From assembly GCA_964640325.1 (NCBI GenBank), contig CAZXID010000002.1, positions 1 through 64,000 on the forward strand: a stretch of DNA of 64,000 nucleotides. Reading direction: 5' to 3'. Of this stretch, positions 1 to 8,880 are shown one piece after another (the first letter of the stretch is position 1; each line of letters starts with the position of its first letter). Source of the DNA: DAOQAU01 sp964640325 (lineage in GTDB: Bacteria > Cyanobacteriota > Vampirovibrionia > Gastranaerophilales > Gastranaerophilaceae). The notes under the pieces were generated by a model that searched no databases, had not been told where the DNA came from, and saw only the letters and a list, made by a program, of their open reading frames with translations. The translations under genes were made by a program, and so were the position numbers.

Positions 1-37
1 GACTCCTTTGGTAATAATTGTACCAAATGTGTCAACA

Positions 38-784
38 ATGTCTCAGGGTTTTTCAGGGTTTACTCTTGCCGAAGTGTTAATAACACTGGGGATTATAGGC
101 ATAGTTGCTGCAATGACCATCCCGACTTTACAAAATAATTCGGAAAAAACCCAATATGTAACGGGCTTAAAAAAAGCTTATACTGTGGCTAGTCAAGCAT
201 TAATTTCTTTGGCTAGCGATATGGGTTGCCCCGGAGATTTAAAATGTACAGGTCTGTTTACAGGCAACAGTTTCGGAAATAATTCCACGGCCAATCAGAA
301 TTTTGGGACAGAATTTGTTAAATACTTTAATGTTACAAAAAAATGTGAAACGTCTGTAGTCGGAAACATAACCGGCTGTTGGGCAGAAACTTATAATCCG
401 AATTATGACAAATCCGATACCCCGACAGTTGAAAATTTTTTGTCTTATAAATTCTTAACTGCAGACGGGATGGGCTATAGAGTCACCAGTAGAGATTGTT
501 CAGATATTTCGGCAAACAAAACCGGACACTTAAAACAAGGTTGCGGTACTTTATTGGTAGATGTAAACGGTCCTAACAAACCTCCAAATGCCCAGGGTAG
601 AGATATATTTGGGTTTTGGATATCAAATGGGAAAGGCCCTGTGCTTTATCCTATTGGTGGATTGGATGATGCTTACAGTTTATCAGGATATTGGAAAGAT
701 TTAAATGCCTGCACTCCAAGTGATCCAAGAGGAATATTTTGCACGGGTCGCATAATGGATGAAGGTTGGCAAATGAATTATTAA
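38..784 (+). CDS. Type IV pilin-like protein (prepilin leader)
   Basis: Secreted or surface pilin-like protein. The N terminus has the class III leader pattern: Gly, then FTLAEVLITLGIIG, with Glu at mature position 5, followed by one hydrophobic helix. Prepilin peptidase would cut after MSQGFSG. The rest is polar and cysteine-rich. Near the C terminus is a DVNG...PN..GRDIFGF block that recurs in the pilin at 52326. Start is uncertain: the frame is open to the left edge of the window, with a TTG at 8 and an ATG at 38. I chose ATG 38 because it leaves a normal short leader, but no ribosome site is visible, so the gene may begin outside the window. Whether it is a structural pilin, a minor pilin or a type II pseudopilin cannot be told. 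Confidence 0.8.
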   Translation: MSQGFSGFTLAEVLITLGIIGIVAAMTIPTLQNNSEKTQYVTGLKKAYTVASQALISLASDMGCPGDLKCTGLFTGNSFGNNSTANQNFGTEFVKYFNVTKKCETSVVGNITGCWAETYNPNYDKSDTPTVENFLSYKFLTADGMGYRVTSRDCSDISANKTGHLKQGCGTLLVDVNGPNKPPNAQGRDIFGFWISNGKGPVLYPIGGLDDAYSLSGYWKDLNACTPSDPRGIFCTGRIMDEGWQMNY

Positions 785-808
785 TTTATTCCTAGTTCAC
801 CTTTTTTA

Positions 809-817
809 TGCTAAATT
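809..817 (+). promoter_or_regulatory. Extended -10 promoter, probably leaderless
   Basis: TGCTAAATT (hexamer TAAATT 812-817) ends six bases before ATG 824. Transcription would start at or next to the start codon. No Shine-Dalgarno sequence is present. Confidence 0.5.
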
Positions 818-823
818 AAAATT

Positions 824-1834
824 ATGAAAAAGAGGAAGATTTTTGCATTATTAATAAGTTTGTTACTTTTGGGGCTGATTTTTTACAAAATTGATTGGTT
901 AAAGCTGTTGCAAACTTTTAAAACTTTTAATTTAAAAAATTTGTGGATAATTACCCCTGTATATATTTTAACCCTTTATTTAAGAGGAATTCGCTGGAAA
1001 AATCTTCTCTTGAACAACCCCAAATATAGCGCCTACGATTTAGGAACGATTTTTACGGTCGGAAGCATGCTCAACATTTATCTTCCCGCACGCGCCGGAG
1101 ATGTTTACAGGGCTTATTATCTGGGTGATAAAAAAGAAGAAAAAAAGATGAAAATTTTCGGTTCGATTATTTTAGAAAGAACCTTGGACGGGATTTGCGT
1201 ATTTCTAATTCTTCTTTTTGCTGTACTTTCCTATGCAAAAAGTCCTTGGATGCTCAATCTTTCCTATCTTATAGGCGCGCTTTTTATCGGCAGCTTCATT
1301 ATTTTTTATTTAATTTTCAAATTCAATAAAATTGATTTTATATGCTCAAAATTAACTTTATTCTGTCAAAAACTGCCCAAATTCTTATCGGTCGGTCTTG
1401 AAAAATTTATTCAAAAAATAAACAAGCACGCAAATTCCTTTGTAGAAGGATTTGAAGTCCTAAACAGTCCTAAATACAGTATTCAGGCTTTTGCAATGAG
1501 TTTTGTAATTTGGCTCATTGAATGTTATGTGGCATTCTTGATAATCAACAGCTTTAACCTTACTTTAGGCTTTTCGGCAGCCCTTTTTGTAATAAGCTTA
1601 ATTTCTTTTTCAACAATGATTCCCTCAACCTCGGTGTTTTTGGGCCCATATCAGTATGCCTATATTTTGGCACTTGGACTCTACGGCATTGATAAGTCAA
1701 CAGCACTAGCTATTTCAACCGTACATCAGGGAATCCTCATGGTAATACTTTCTGCCATAGGAATTTTTTATCTTTTTAAGTTTAATTTTTCGCTAAAAGA
1801 AAGCAGAAACTTGGAAGAAATTATACAGCAGTAG
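824..1834 (+). CDS. Flippase-like membrane protein (LPG synthase TM / UPF0104 family)
   Basis: Polytopic membrane protein of the family matching the transmembrane half of MprF lysyl-phosphatidylglycerol synthase (PF03706). Members are thought to flip or handle lipids, but the substrate here is unknown. Visible signs are several hydrophobic helices and the family block YLPARAGDVYRAYYLG at about residues 87-102, followed by an ERTLDG stretch. Length (336 aa) is normal for the stand-alone form without the cytosolic transferase domain. The gene begins six bases after a -10 box, so it is probably leaderless. Its last 14 bases overlap the end of the opposite-strand gene at 1821. Confidence 0.8.
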   Translation: MKKRKIFALLISLLLLGLIFYKIDWLKLLQTFKTFNLKNLWIITPVYILTLYLRGIRWKNLLLNNPKYSAYDLGTIFTVGSMLNIYLPARAGDVYRAYYLGDKKEEKKMKIFGSIILERTLDGICVFLILLFAVLSYAKSPWMLNLSYLIGALFIGSFIIFYLIFKFNKIDFICSKLTLFCQKLPKFLSVGLEKFIQKINKHANSFVEGFEVLNSPKYSIQAFAMSFVIWLIECYVAFLIINSFNLTLGFSAALFVISLISFSTMIPSTSVFLGPYQYAYILALGLYGIDKSTALAISTVHQGILMVILSAIGIFYLFKFNFSLKESRNLEEIIQQ

Positions 1835-1979
1835 TAACTTTGATTTTGCCGTTTCCTTCAAGAATAATTTCTGTTTCTACGCCGTTATTTGAAATAACAA
1901 GCTTTGATTTACGAATTACATTATTGTTTTCGTCTGTTTCGGTAAATTCACTGACTTCTTTTATAAACATTTTATCCAT
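1821..1979 (-). CDS. Small conserved-looking protein, unknown function
   Basis: A 52-residue soluble protein (MDKMFIKEVSEF...). I do not recognise it. It alternates charged and beta-prone segments (KLVISNNGVETEIILEG). An upstream ATG at 2003 is in frame, but ATG 1979 has AAAGG seven bases before it, so I prefer 1979. The 3' end overlaps the convergent flippase-like gene by 14 bases. Confidence 0.5.
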   Translation of the reverse strand: MDKMFIKEVSEFTETDENNNVIRKSKLVISNNGVETEIILEGNGKIKVTTAV

Positions 1980-2233
1980 TATTTTACCTTTCACTATTAT
2001 CACTACACGATTTTAAATGCACATTCCCTTGTCTATAGCTTATTTATCTTGACTTGGCAGGAATTTGGGGTATCTATTACTTATGATAACGCATTTTTTA
2101 TAAATTTCAACCCCTTGAGCGTTATATTCTCATAAAACCAAAACAAAAATTTTTTTGCCAATTTTTTTTTTAAAACGAATTATTTTTAATTTTTCTTAAC
2201 ATTTTTTATAATTACTCAAACAATTTACATTTG

Positions 2234-2242
2234 TGTTAAAAT
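2234..2242 (+). promoter_or_regulatory. Extended -10 promoter for the 2368 gene pair
   Basis: TGTTAAAAT in the 360-base spacer between the 1979 start (minus strand) and the 2368 start. It lies inside a loose inverted repeat, TACATTTGT (2226-2234) and ACAAATGTA (2286-2294), which might be an operator. The rest of the spacer is AT-rich with nothing else recognisable. Confidence 0.4.
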
Positions 2243-2367
2243 ATGCAATAATATTGTATAGAAAATTGCAATGTAAACAATTGTTACAAATGTAGTTTCA
2301 TGTAGCAAAAATTTTTTTTAGAGTTTTTAAATTAGGGTAAGCAAGATTATTTTATGGAGTAAAAAAT

Positions 2368-3123
2368 ATGATTAGAATAGAACCTGCAACAAGTGCAATG
2401 CCTCCAAATGTGCCTCAAGTGCCAACCCCGACCACTGCACCTGCGCCTGCAAAACCAAGCTTTAAAGGTGACAATCCCGACACCGCTGAATTTGAAAGCA
2501 TGCGCGCTGAATATCAAAACTTAAGCACACAAACTTCAGGGATTCTTTCTAAACTTGGGAAAGCCGGCTTCTTGGTTTTGACCGGTTTAATCGGATATAA
2601 AACTTCAAAATGGGGCTTGGAAGTAATTGAAAAACAAGCAGTAAAAATGGTTAATGCCGAAAAAACTCAAAAAGTTTTATCAAATGTTTCAGGTTTTGCC
2701 AAAGATAAAGTTGCCGTAAAAGCAAAAGCCCTTGGGCTTGCTGTTTTAAATTTCGGCAAAGAAAAAATTATGCCGTTGTTTAGAAAAGCTATTGAATCTT
2801 TTAAAAATTTGAAATTTGTTAATAAAATTTCAAATAGAATTTCTGATATGGTTGAAAATTTAAGTCAAAAAAGATTTGCAAGAAAAAGCAAAGTGGCTAT
2901 GCGGAGATTTAAAAGAAGTAAATTCAGCTCTTTTGTAAAAAATAAAGCTGCAAAAGTTTGGGATTTTTCAAAAACAATGACTGTTAAAGCAAAAGAAAGC
3001 ATCCCAAATATCAACCAAATTAAAAAAGCGGGATTTGAAGCAATAGCTGCCTCATCAGGCTTTGCAGCGGCGCTTCAGGGTGCTGATATTGCAAAATCAG
3101 TAACAGAAGAAGAGGTTGAGTAA
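2368..3123 (+). CDS. Lineage-specific protein with N-terminal SFKG motif
   Basis: A 251-residue protein with no family I can name. The first 30 residues are rich in Pro, Ala and Thr, then comes SFKG at residues 31-34, the motif shared by many proteins in this window. A hydrophobic stretch follows at about residues 66-77 (GFLVLTGLIGYK). The middle is strongly basic (Lys, Arg, Phe-rich), and the C terminus has an alanine-rich segment (EAIAASSGFAAALQG). GGAG stands eight bases before the ATG. The stop is three bases before the next gene, so the two form an operon. Confidence 0.65.
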   Translation: MIRIEPATSAMPPNVPQVPTPTTAPAPAKPSFKGDNPDTAEFESMRAEYQNLSTQTSGILSKLGKAGFLVLTGLIGYKTSKWGLEVIEKQAVKMVNAEKTQKVLSNVSGFAKDKVAVKAKALGLAVLNFGKEKIMPLFRKAIESFKNLKFVNKISNRISDMVENLSQKRFARKSKVAMRRFKRSKFSSFVKNKAAKVWDFSKTMTVKAKESIPNINQIKKAGFEAIAASSGFAAALQGADIAKSVTEEEVE

Positions 3124-3126
3124 CTT

Positions 3127-3540
3127 ATGAATGTAAGTGCAGTACAACCAATAACTTTTGGAAAGAAAGATTCTTCGTCAAATATTTCTAAGGATGTAAT
3201 TATTGAAGGCGGAGTTGGCGGCGGCAGTGCCGCAATATTAGCCAACGGTAAAAAATTAGCCAGAGTTCTGCCTAAAAAAGCTGCTCAAAAAGCATCAACG
3301 GTTTTGGACGGCGCCGAAGTAGTAATGAAAAAAAGCAATGCTGTTTCAAGAATTTTTAAAGGTGCAGTTGAGTCTTTGGGCAGATATAAACTTCTAAAAC
3401 CTTTTGCAAGTGCGGCTAAAAGTAAATTCATAGGAAAAGCCGGTGCGGCTATCGGCGGCTTTGCAGCCGTTGGTGCTTTGGCTGTTAACTTGGCTTCGAC
3501 GGTCAATGTCGGAGAAAAACTCTTTGATTCCAGAGCTTAA
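3127..3540 (+). CDS. Small lineage-specific protein with N-terminal TFGK motif
   Basis: A 137-residue basic protein of unknown function, second in a two-gene operon with the 2368 gene. TFGK at residues 10-13 matches the shared N-terminal motif. A Gly/Ala-rich hydrophobic segment (AGAAIGGFAAVGALAVNLAS) near the C terminus may be a membrane or hydrophobic helix. An AGAGG sequence near the end of the previous gene can act as ribosome site. A clear terminator follows. Confidence 0.6.
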   Translation: MNVSAVQPITFGKKDSSSNISKDVIIEGGVGGGSAAILANGKKLARVLPKKAAQKASTVLDGAEVVMKKSNAVSRIFKGAVESLGRYKLLKPFASAAKSKFIGKAGAAIGGFAAVGALAVNLASTVNVGEKLFDSRA

Positions 3541-3560
3541 TTATAATTTAAAACAAAATT

Positions 3561-3604
3561 GAGAGGGCGGACTTGATGACTATGGCAAGTTCCCCTCTTT
3601 TTTT
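3561..3604 (+). terminator. Rho-independent terminator after the 2368-3540 operon
   Basis: GAGAGGGCGGACTTG pairs with CAAGTTCCCCTC (small internal mismatch) and is followed by seven T. Confidence 0.85.
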
Positions 3605-3757
3605 ATGAATTTAGTTGTATATTATTATTTTTATTTATAAAGTTATAATGACTTAAGACTTTATCGTTGCAAGGGGGGAATATACTTGCACAAGTTACAT
3701 TAATAACCTCATTTACCCCCGAAGCAATCTAAAAAGCGTCTAATTTTAATATTTGTC

Positions 3758-3796
3758 ACTTTTTTCTCTTTTATATCGACGAAAAGAGAAAAAAGT
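3758..3796. repeat. Perfect 15-bp inverted repeat
   Basis: ACTTTTTTCTCTTTT (3758-3772), a 9-base spacer ATATCGACG, then AAAAGAGAAAAAAGT (3782-3796). It lies in the roughly 560-base gene-free stretch 3605-4160. Nothing coding is seen there. Just upstream, 3667-3730 looks like a degenerate copy of the CATTGCAAG...GAAGCAATCT repeat type. Confidence 0.7.
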
Positions 3797-3942
3797 AACC
3801 AAAAAAGAGAAATCACTCTTTTCCCTGCGGGGCGTGCTCGAGCAAGCTCTCGCTAAATAACGTTTCAATTGATGAGTACACTAATCAATTAAATTTGGGG
3901 TTTCAGAGTGAACCCCCCCCATACCGACCTTATCGGAGAGAA

Positions 3943-4039
3943 TAACTATCACTTAATGAAATATCGACAAGGCGAGTGTGTTTGAGCGAAGTGTAAACGA
4001 AGCGAGTTCGCGAGCTCGGATTGAATTTAGTGATAGTTA
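3943..4039. repeat. Palindromic intergenic element with 11-bp arms
   Basis: TAACTATCACT (3943-3953) and AGTGATAGTTA (4029-4039) are perfect inverted arms about 75 bases apart. Between them is a GC-richer interior with nested palindromic words (GCGAGTTCGCGAGCTCG). Its composition differs from the AT-rich surroundings, which suggests a dispersed or mobile palindromic unit. Confidence 0.55.
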
Positions 4040-4069
4040 ATGAACGAAGATCTAGGTCGTGGCTTTTGC

Positions 4070-4093
4070 GCCGCTTTTGCCACCAAAAGCGGC
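4070..4093. repeat. 9-bp hairpin GCCGCTTTT/AAAAGCGGC
   Basis: Perfect arms 4070-4078 and 4085-4093, directly downstream of the 3943-4039 element and upstream of the folP promoter. No T tract follows, so it is probably part of the repeat and not a terminator. Confidence 0.45.
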
Positions 4094-4144
4094 TAAGAAA
4101 AATATATATAAAATATTTATTTTAAATCAGCTATTTAATGAGCA

Positions 4145-4153
4145 TGTTATAAT
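4145..4153 (+). promoter_or_regulatory. Extended -10 promoter of folP, probably leaderless
   Basis: TGTTATAAT (TATAAT 4148-4153) ends seven bases before ATG 4161. No ribosome binding site lies between. Confidence 0.55.
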
Positions 4154-4160
4154 TAAGTTT

Positions 4161-5339
4161 ATGGACGAATTTATTTTAAAAGAAATTAAAAGTGCAAATT
4201 TAGAGCAAGAGCTTGAAAAAATAGGCTTTGACAAGTCATATTTGCTCACTGCCGTTGACAAATTTCAATATAAAAACATAAAAATATTTGACTTAAAGCT
4301 CCCTCAGGCAAATATTTTAAAACAAACAGCCATTTCTGTAGGCGCAGATTGTGCGCTTCACAGAGAATCCATAACGGCAAAAATAGACAAAACCGATTGC
4401 ATTTTAGGCGGAAGTTTTTCTCAACTTAAAAAAATAGCCCAGAAACTTAAAAAACAACCCTTTAAGCTCTCTAAACTCGCTGATTTAATCGAAGATAATC
4501 TGCAACTTAAATTAATCCCCATAACTCTTAAAAACAATGCTTTTGACTTTACACGACCCTATCTTATAGGTGTGGTGAACGTTACAAAAGATTCTTTTTC
4601 CGATGGCGGTGAGTTTTTTGAAATTGACAAGGCAAAAGCGCATATTTTAAAACTCATCGAACAGGGCGCCGATATAATAGAGCTTGGTGCAGAAACCACA
4701 AAGCCTTTTTCTTCCCCGACGCCTGAAAACATTCAGCTTGAAAAACTTATTCCCCTTTTAGAATTTATAAAAAAAGAAAATATCAAAACACCCGTGAGCA
4801 TAGATACAAGAAGTGCTAATGTTACACAGAAATGTCTTGAAACCGGTGCCGATATGATTAACGATGTATCGGGACTTGAGTTTGATAATAAATTAGCAAA
4901 TATAGTTGCAGAATTTAATGTTCCGATTGTAATTCAACACTCAAAAGGAACACCTGAGACTATGCAGCAAAACCCCTGTTATGAAAACCTGATGGATGAA
5001 ATATTTTTATCCTTAAAAGAAAAAATGGATTTTGCACTTTCAAAAGGAATAAAAAGAGAAAATATCATAATCGATGCAGGAATAGGCTTTGGCAAAACCG
5101 CCGAGCATAATTTTGAGATAATAAGAAGAATTGAAGAGCTGAAATCTCTTAATTGTCCTGTTATGCTTGGTATTTCAAGAAAAGGATTTTTGGGGCTGCA
5201 AGAAGAAGATAATCAGACAAAAGATATTTTTACCCTTGCGCTAAATTCACTTTTAATCGAAAAAGGAGTGAATTTTTTAAGAGTTCATAACATTGTGCTG
5301 CATAAAAAACTTTTAAAATACCCTATTTTAAACCGTTAA
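4161..5339 (+). CDS. folP: Dihydropteroate synthase with N-terminal extension
   Basis: Condenses 6-hydroxymethyl-dihydropterin diphosphate with p-aminobenzoate in folate synthesis. With the start at ATG 4161 the protein has 392 residues. The catalytic TIM-barrel begins near residue 135 with IGVVNVTKDSFSDGG, followed by NDVSG, GIGFGKTAEHN and LGISRKGFLG, all family signatures. The first 130 residues are an extra domain absent from the E. coli type, which has about 280 residues. An upstream in-frame ATG at 4059 would translate through the spacer hairpin and through the promoter, so it is unlikely. The 3' end overlaps the convergent gene at 5323 by 17 bases. Confidence 0.9.
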   Translation: MDEFILKEIKSANLEQELEKIGFDKSYLLTAVDKFQYKNIKIFDLKLPQANILKQTAISVGADCALHRESITAKIDKTDCILGGSFSQLKKIAQKLKKQPFKLSKLADLIEDNLQLKLIPITLKNNAFDFTRPYLIGVVNVTKDSFSDGGEFFEIDKAKAHILKLIEQGADIIELGAETTKPFSSPTPENIQLEKLIPLLEFIKKENIKTPVSIDTRSANVTQKCLETGADMINDVSGLEFDNKLANIVAEFNVPIVIQHSKGTPETMQQNPCYENLMDEIFLSLKEKMDFALSKGIKRENIIIDAGIGFGKTAEHNFEIIRRIEELKSLNCPVMLGISRKGFLGLQEEDNQTKDIFTLALNSLLIEKGVNFLRVHNIVLHKKLLKYPILNR

Positions 5340-6984
5340 AATTCATAAAAACATCGGGCTTTTTAATTTTTTCATTTAAAAATTTAGTGTCGGATTGATT
5401 GTTTAAAGTTTTATTTTTCTTTTTGCCTTCGACCGCATTTGTAATTGCAATGTTAAGCTTAGGAATTCCCCATCCGAGAACCACCCCTGCATAAATATAT
5501 CCTATTAACTGCGCAATATTTATATACATTATTTTTGTTTTTGCATGCGGCGCGCGCTCTTTTGCCAGCTGAAGCAATTTTTTAAATGGAATAGCTTTAG
5601 CATTTTCAACCGTTTCTACTCCTGCTTTTTTAAGCTCAGTATGAAGTATTTCGTCACGGGTTTTTATTGTGGCTCTTGTAATCCAGTTAAACCAACCCTT
5701 TCCGTTTGCCGGTTTATTATAGTTTATAAGTTTTTGTTTTGTGATTTTTTCAAAACCGGCTGCGACAAGTTTTGTTACAAAACCGCCGAATACAAGCCAG
5801 TTTAAAAAGCCTAAAGTATCTTTTATTGAAGCCTCTCTTAATTCGTTTTTGTCTCGGGAAGAAAAAAGTCTGGACATAATAGTAAGCCCATAAACAAGCT
5901 TAAATTGCTCAATTGTAGGTGTAAAACCTTTAAATTGGAGCTTTTTAAAAATATCGCTGCCTTTTTTCCCTATCGTACCCAAAGCACCAAGTGCAAAGGC
6001 TACAGCTGTTGCACCTTTTAAAATTTTGAAGCCCAAAGAATTATCCTGCTCCCTGCCTTCAACGCCGACAAAACCGCTTTTTCCGGTTTTTTTCTTAGTC
6101 AAATACATATTAAAAGGCTGAACGCATATTCCGACTAAAACAGCCATGCCGAGTCCCAATAATGCGGTTTTTGTGTTTAAAGATTTTAAGCGCTTTATGA
6201 AAATATTATCTTCAAGACTTTGTGATTTGAAAATTTCAAGGATTTTTGGACTTTTTGCAGCTCTTGTAAATTTATAAATATTATTAACCAAGGTATCCAA
6301 AGACAAAGCTTTGGTATCGAGTCCTTTCAATCCGGATTCGATGGTGAATTTACTTTCAGCACCCGTATCACGAATTATAAGGGCCTTAATATACTCCTTT
6401 GCACTATCGCTCAATTTATTTTTTTCAAGTTCTTCTTTTAACGTTTTAATAACTTCTTTTTTTGAACTTTCAAGGCTTGTCCATCCGATTCTTTGACTTT
6501 TATCAGGATTGAAACCTCTAATTTTTCCGATAATATCATTCAAAAATCCTTCAAGGCCTTGGCCTCCTTTGTTATGGTGCTTGTGCCAAAGCTTAGCCAT
6601 AATATCTATATTATCGCTACTTATAAACATTCTGTTAGCACCGACCCCGGGGAAGGCTTTATTAAGCCCATAGCCCAAAAGTGTAGCGGCAAAAATACCG
6701 TAAGCACCTATTAATGTGTGATTTGTTGTACCGGAGGCCTCTCTTCTGGCTGTTTCCATACCGGCTGCAGGTCCTCTTGTAAAATCAACAGCAGTCCTTG
6801 GCAAAACCATAGCCCCTATATCAACAGCATTTGCACCCCATGCTTTATTTGTATCTAAAAATTTCCACACTACCTGAAAAGCCCCGTCTACAGGTCCGCC
6901 AAATGAAATATTACGACCGGCACCATAACGGCGTTGATTTTTATTTTGACTATTCAATTGTATTTGAGGGGTTTGTACTTTCAA
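5323..6984 (-). CDS. Lineage-specific multi-pass membrane protein with SFGG motif (family member A)
   Basis: A 553-residue protein of an undescribed family that recurs in this window. SFGG at residues 27-30 is followed by the family N-half motif: D...VLPR, then ETARREASG. The C-half motif is LFSSRDKNELREASIKD, and a last hydrophobic segment ends in GWGIPKLNIAIT. Several other hydrophobic helices are present. It starts at a TTG with TAGGA upstream, 24 bases after the stop of the 7009 gene, so the two paralogues form an operon. Function unknown; location is probably a membrane. Confidence 0.7.
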   Translation of the reverse strand: MKVQTPQIQLNSQNKNQRRYGAGRNISFGGPVDGAFQVVWKFLDTNKAWGANAVDIGAMVLPRTAVDFTRGPAAGMETARREASGTTNHTLIGAYGIFAATLLGYGLNKAFPGVGANRMFISSDNIDIMAKLWHKHHNKGGQGLEGFLNDIIGKIRGFNPDKSQRIGWTSLESSKKEVIKTLKEELEKNKLSDSAKEYIKALIIRDTGAESKFTIESGLKGLDTKALSLDTLVNNIYKFTRAAKSPKILEIFKSQSLEDNIFIKRLKSLNTKTALLGLGMAVLVGICVQPFNMYLTKKKTGKSGFVGVEGREQDNSLGFKILKGATAVAFALGALGTIGKKGSDIFKKLQFKGFTPTIEQFKLVYGLTIMSRLFSSRDKNELREASIKDTLGFLNWLVFGGFVTKLVAAGFEKITKQKLINYNKPANGKGWFNWITRATIKTRDEILHTELKKAGVETVENAKAIPFKKLLQLAKERAPHAKTKIMYINIAQLIGYIYAGVVLGWGIPKLNIAITNAVEGKKKNKTLNNQSDTKFLNEKIKKPDVFMNFNGLK

Positions 6985-7008
6985 ATTTTTTTCCTATCGA
7001 TTTTTTTG

Positions 7009-8580
7009 CTAATTGGAGGTGAAAAAGGCTTTATAAATATTGTTTACAGATGCTTTATGAACATTGTTCATCATAAAAGCAGGGTAATATTTTTGCAAAG
7101 TTGCTTCGTTAACACCGGCTTTTTTCATTTCTTCGCGATGCTTTTTATCGGTTTTTCCCCTGGTATAAAAAGGAATGAATATTCCTAATAATAACAAAGA
7201 AAAACCAATATTGCTAAGCTGGCAAAGTGCACGGTATTTTTTTGCACTTTCTAAAACTTCATATGAAGATTTCAGTTTTGTATCCTTTGCCCAATGTAAG
7301 AATTCTTTAACAAGACCTTGGCTTTTATCAGGTTTGTCGCTCAAATAATTTAATAATTTAATGCCTTTTGTTTTTTCAATTACTGTCGCTGTTATTTTTG
7401 AAGCATAGTCTCCAAGAAAATAAAGGCCGGAAAAAGTACCAATATCCCTTACTGTGGATTCTTTAAGTTCGTCTTCATTTTCCGAAGAAGCAATCCTGCT
7501 TGAAAAAGTGGAAGCCGAAATTAATCTTGCCTGGTTCATTGTAGGAAAAAGCCCGCTAAATTGAAACATCTGCATACTTGGTTTTTTAAGCATTGCAAGC
7601 ATTGCAACCCCAATCATTGCGCCCACCGAACCCACTTTTTGCCTAAATAATTTCATTTTTTGTTCAGAAGTAAGCTCTTTATGTTCCATCTCTTGAAAAT
7701 CTTTATATATCGGCGCACCTTTTTTCCCCGATAACTTGGAAGTAATCCATCTGTTAATAGGCTGCATTGAAATTGCAAGCGGAATAATTATACTCAACCC
7801 CAACAAGCTTTTTGTATTAATCAAACGTCTTGCACTGTTCTTAAACCAACTGAGATCTTGAGCCTTTGGATTATTAATCAATTCCTGCAATATTTTAGGA
7901 ATATCGCGCGTAACAGAAGAAAGATTTTGACTGAAATATTTTCCGTCTTTGCTTCCTATTTTTATATTTTCACTGATATGCGTTTGGCTCGACAGATATT
8001 CAAAAGCCCTTTGCGCAAGTTTTTTAGTAAGTTTAGGATTTTTTGATTTTACGGCAAATTCAAGATACCTTGAGGCTTTTTTGATATACTTTGCTTCTTG
8101 ACCAATCTCTTTTATTTCACTTCCGTCTAACCCATAAGTTTGTTCCAAAATATTTGTTATTGTATTTCTTATTTTTATGCTGTCTTGGCCTTTTGCATTT
8201 TCCCAATAATTCGCAACCGTATTTATAGTCTCTTCGTTTGCCCAACAAGAACCCATTTTTGTTTTGTGGCCCATAGTAACTTTTTGAAACATTTTTGCAA
8301 TGCCTAAAACAATAAGACTAGGCAAAAGACAGTTTACTATAAGCCCCGAAGATTCCCTTCTGAAGGCTTCAAATCCGGCAAAAACGTTGGTTTTAGTCTC
8401 CCTTGCGGTTCTTGGTATAATATCCGTTGAAAGATCAAGTACCGCAACATTCACCATAGGATTTGTTTCACAAAGCTGAATTCCGCTTAATATTGCATCG
8501 CCAAGCCCGCCGAATTGAGGGTTTTTGCTTTGGGGCGATGTCTTTGTATTAATGCTATTAGTGTTAATTTTTTCTATCAT
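7009..8580 (-). CDS. Lineage-specific multi-pass membrane protein with QFGG motif (family member B)
   Basis: A 523-residue paralogue of the 5323 gene product and the first gene of the pair. QFGG lies at residues 22-25. The family motifs are DLSTDIIPRTARE then EAFRRESSG in the first half, and STFSSR...DELKESTVRD in the second half. The last hydrophobic helix (LLLLGIFIPFYT) precedes a lysine-rich tail. Between the halves are hydrophobic helices such as LLGLSIIIPLAISMQPINRW, matching LLGLGMAVLVGICVQPFNMY in the neighbour. The match shows a duplication. No function can be assigned. Confidence 0.7.
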   Translation of the reverse strand: MIEKINTNSINTKTSPQSKNPQFGGLGDAILSGIQLCETNPMVNVAVLDLSTDIIPRTARETKTNVFAGFEAFRRESSGLIVNCLLPSLIVLGIAKMFQKVTMGHKTKMGSCWANEETINTVANYWENAKGQDSIKIRNTITNILEQTYGLDGSEIKEIGQEAKYIKKASRYLEFAVKSKNPKLTKKLAQRAFEYLSSQTHISENIKIGSKDGKYFSQNLSSVTRDIPKILQELINNPKAQDLSWFKNSARRLINTKSLLGLSIIIPLAISMQPINRWITSKLSGKKGAPIYKDFQEMEHKELTSEQKMKLFRQKVGSVGAMIGVAMLAMLKKPSMQMFQFSGLFPTMNQARLISASTFSSRIASSENEDELKESTVRDIGTFSGLYFLGDYASKITATVIEKTKGIKLLNYLSDKPDKSQGLVKEFLHWAKDTKLKSSYEVLESAKKYRALCQLSNIGFSLLLLGIFIPFYTRGKTDKKHREEMKKAGVNEATLQKYYPAFMMNNVHKASVNNIYKAFFTSN

Positions 8581-8880
8581 TTTTAATTTTTAAAACCGAT
8601 ACACACTACAATGATAACAGTTTGATGCCTATTTTAAAAGTGCTGAATTTTTAAAATTGCCTAAAAAAGTCTTTTTGTAAAGTTTATATTAAGATGAATT
8701 TTAAATAATTTTCTAAAGATAGAACACTTTAAACTCGTTTTGGGGTTTCCCTGAAAAAATCAACTAAAATCAAAGAGGATAATATTTAAATATACTCTTT
8801 TTTAAATCATTTTTTTTGTAAATTTTTATTAAGAGAAAATGATGCCGGCTGAAGCTTAGTAAAAATAATTATTTCTAGTG
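8581..8880. other. Gene-free AT-rich spacer
   Basis: About 300 bases between two minus-strand genes. A possible minus-strand -10 (TGTTATCAT) is seen upstream of the 7009-8580 gene near 8620. I see no ORF, convincing hairpin or repeat. Confidence 0.4.
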
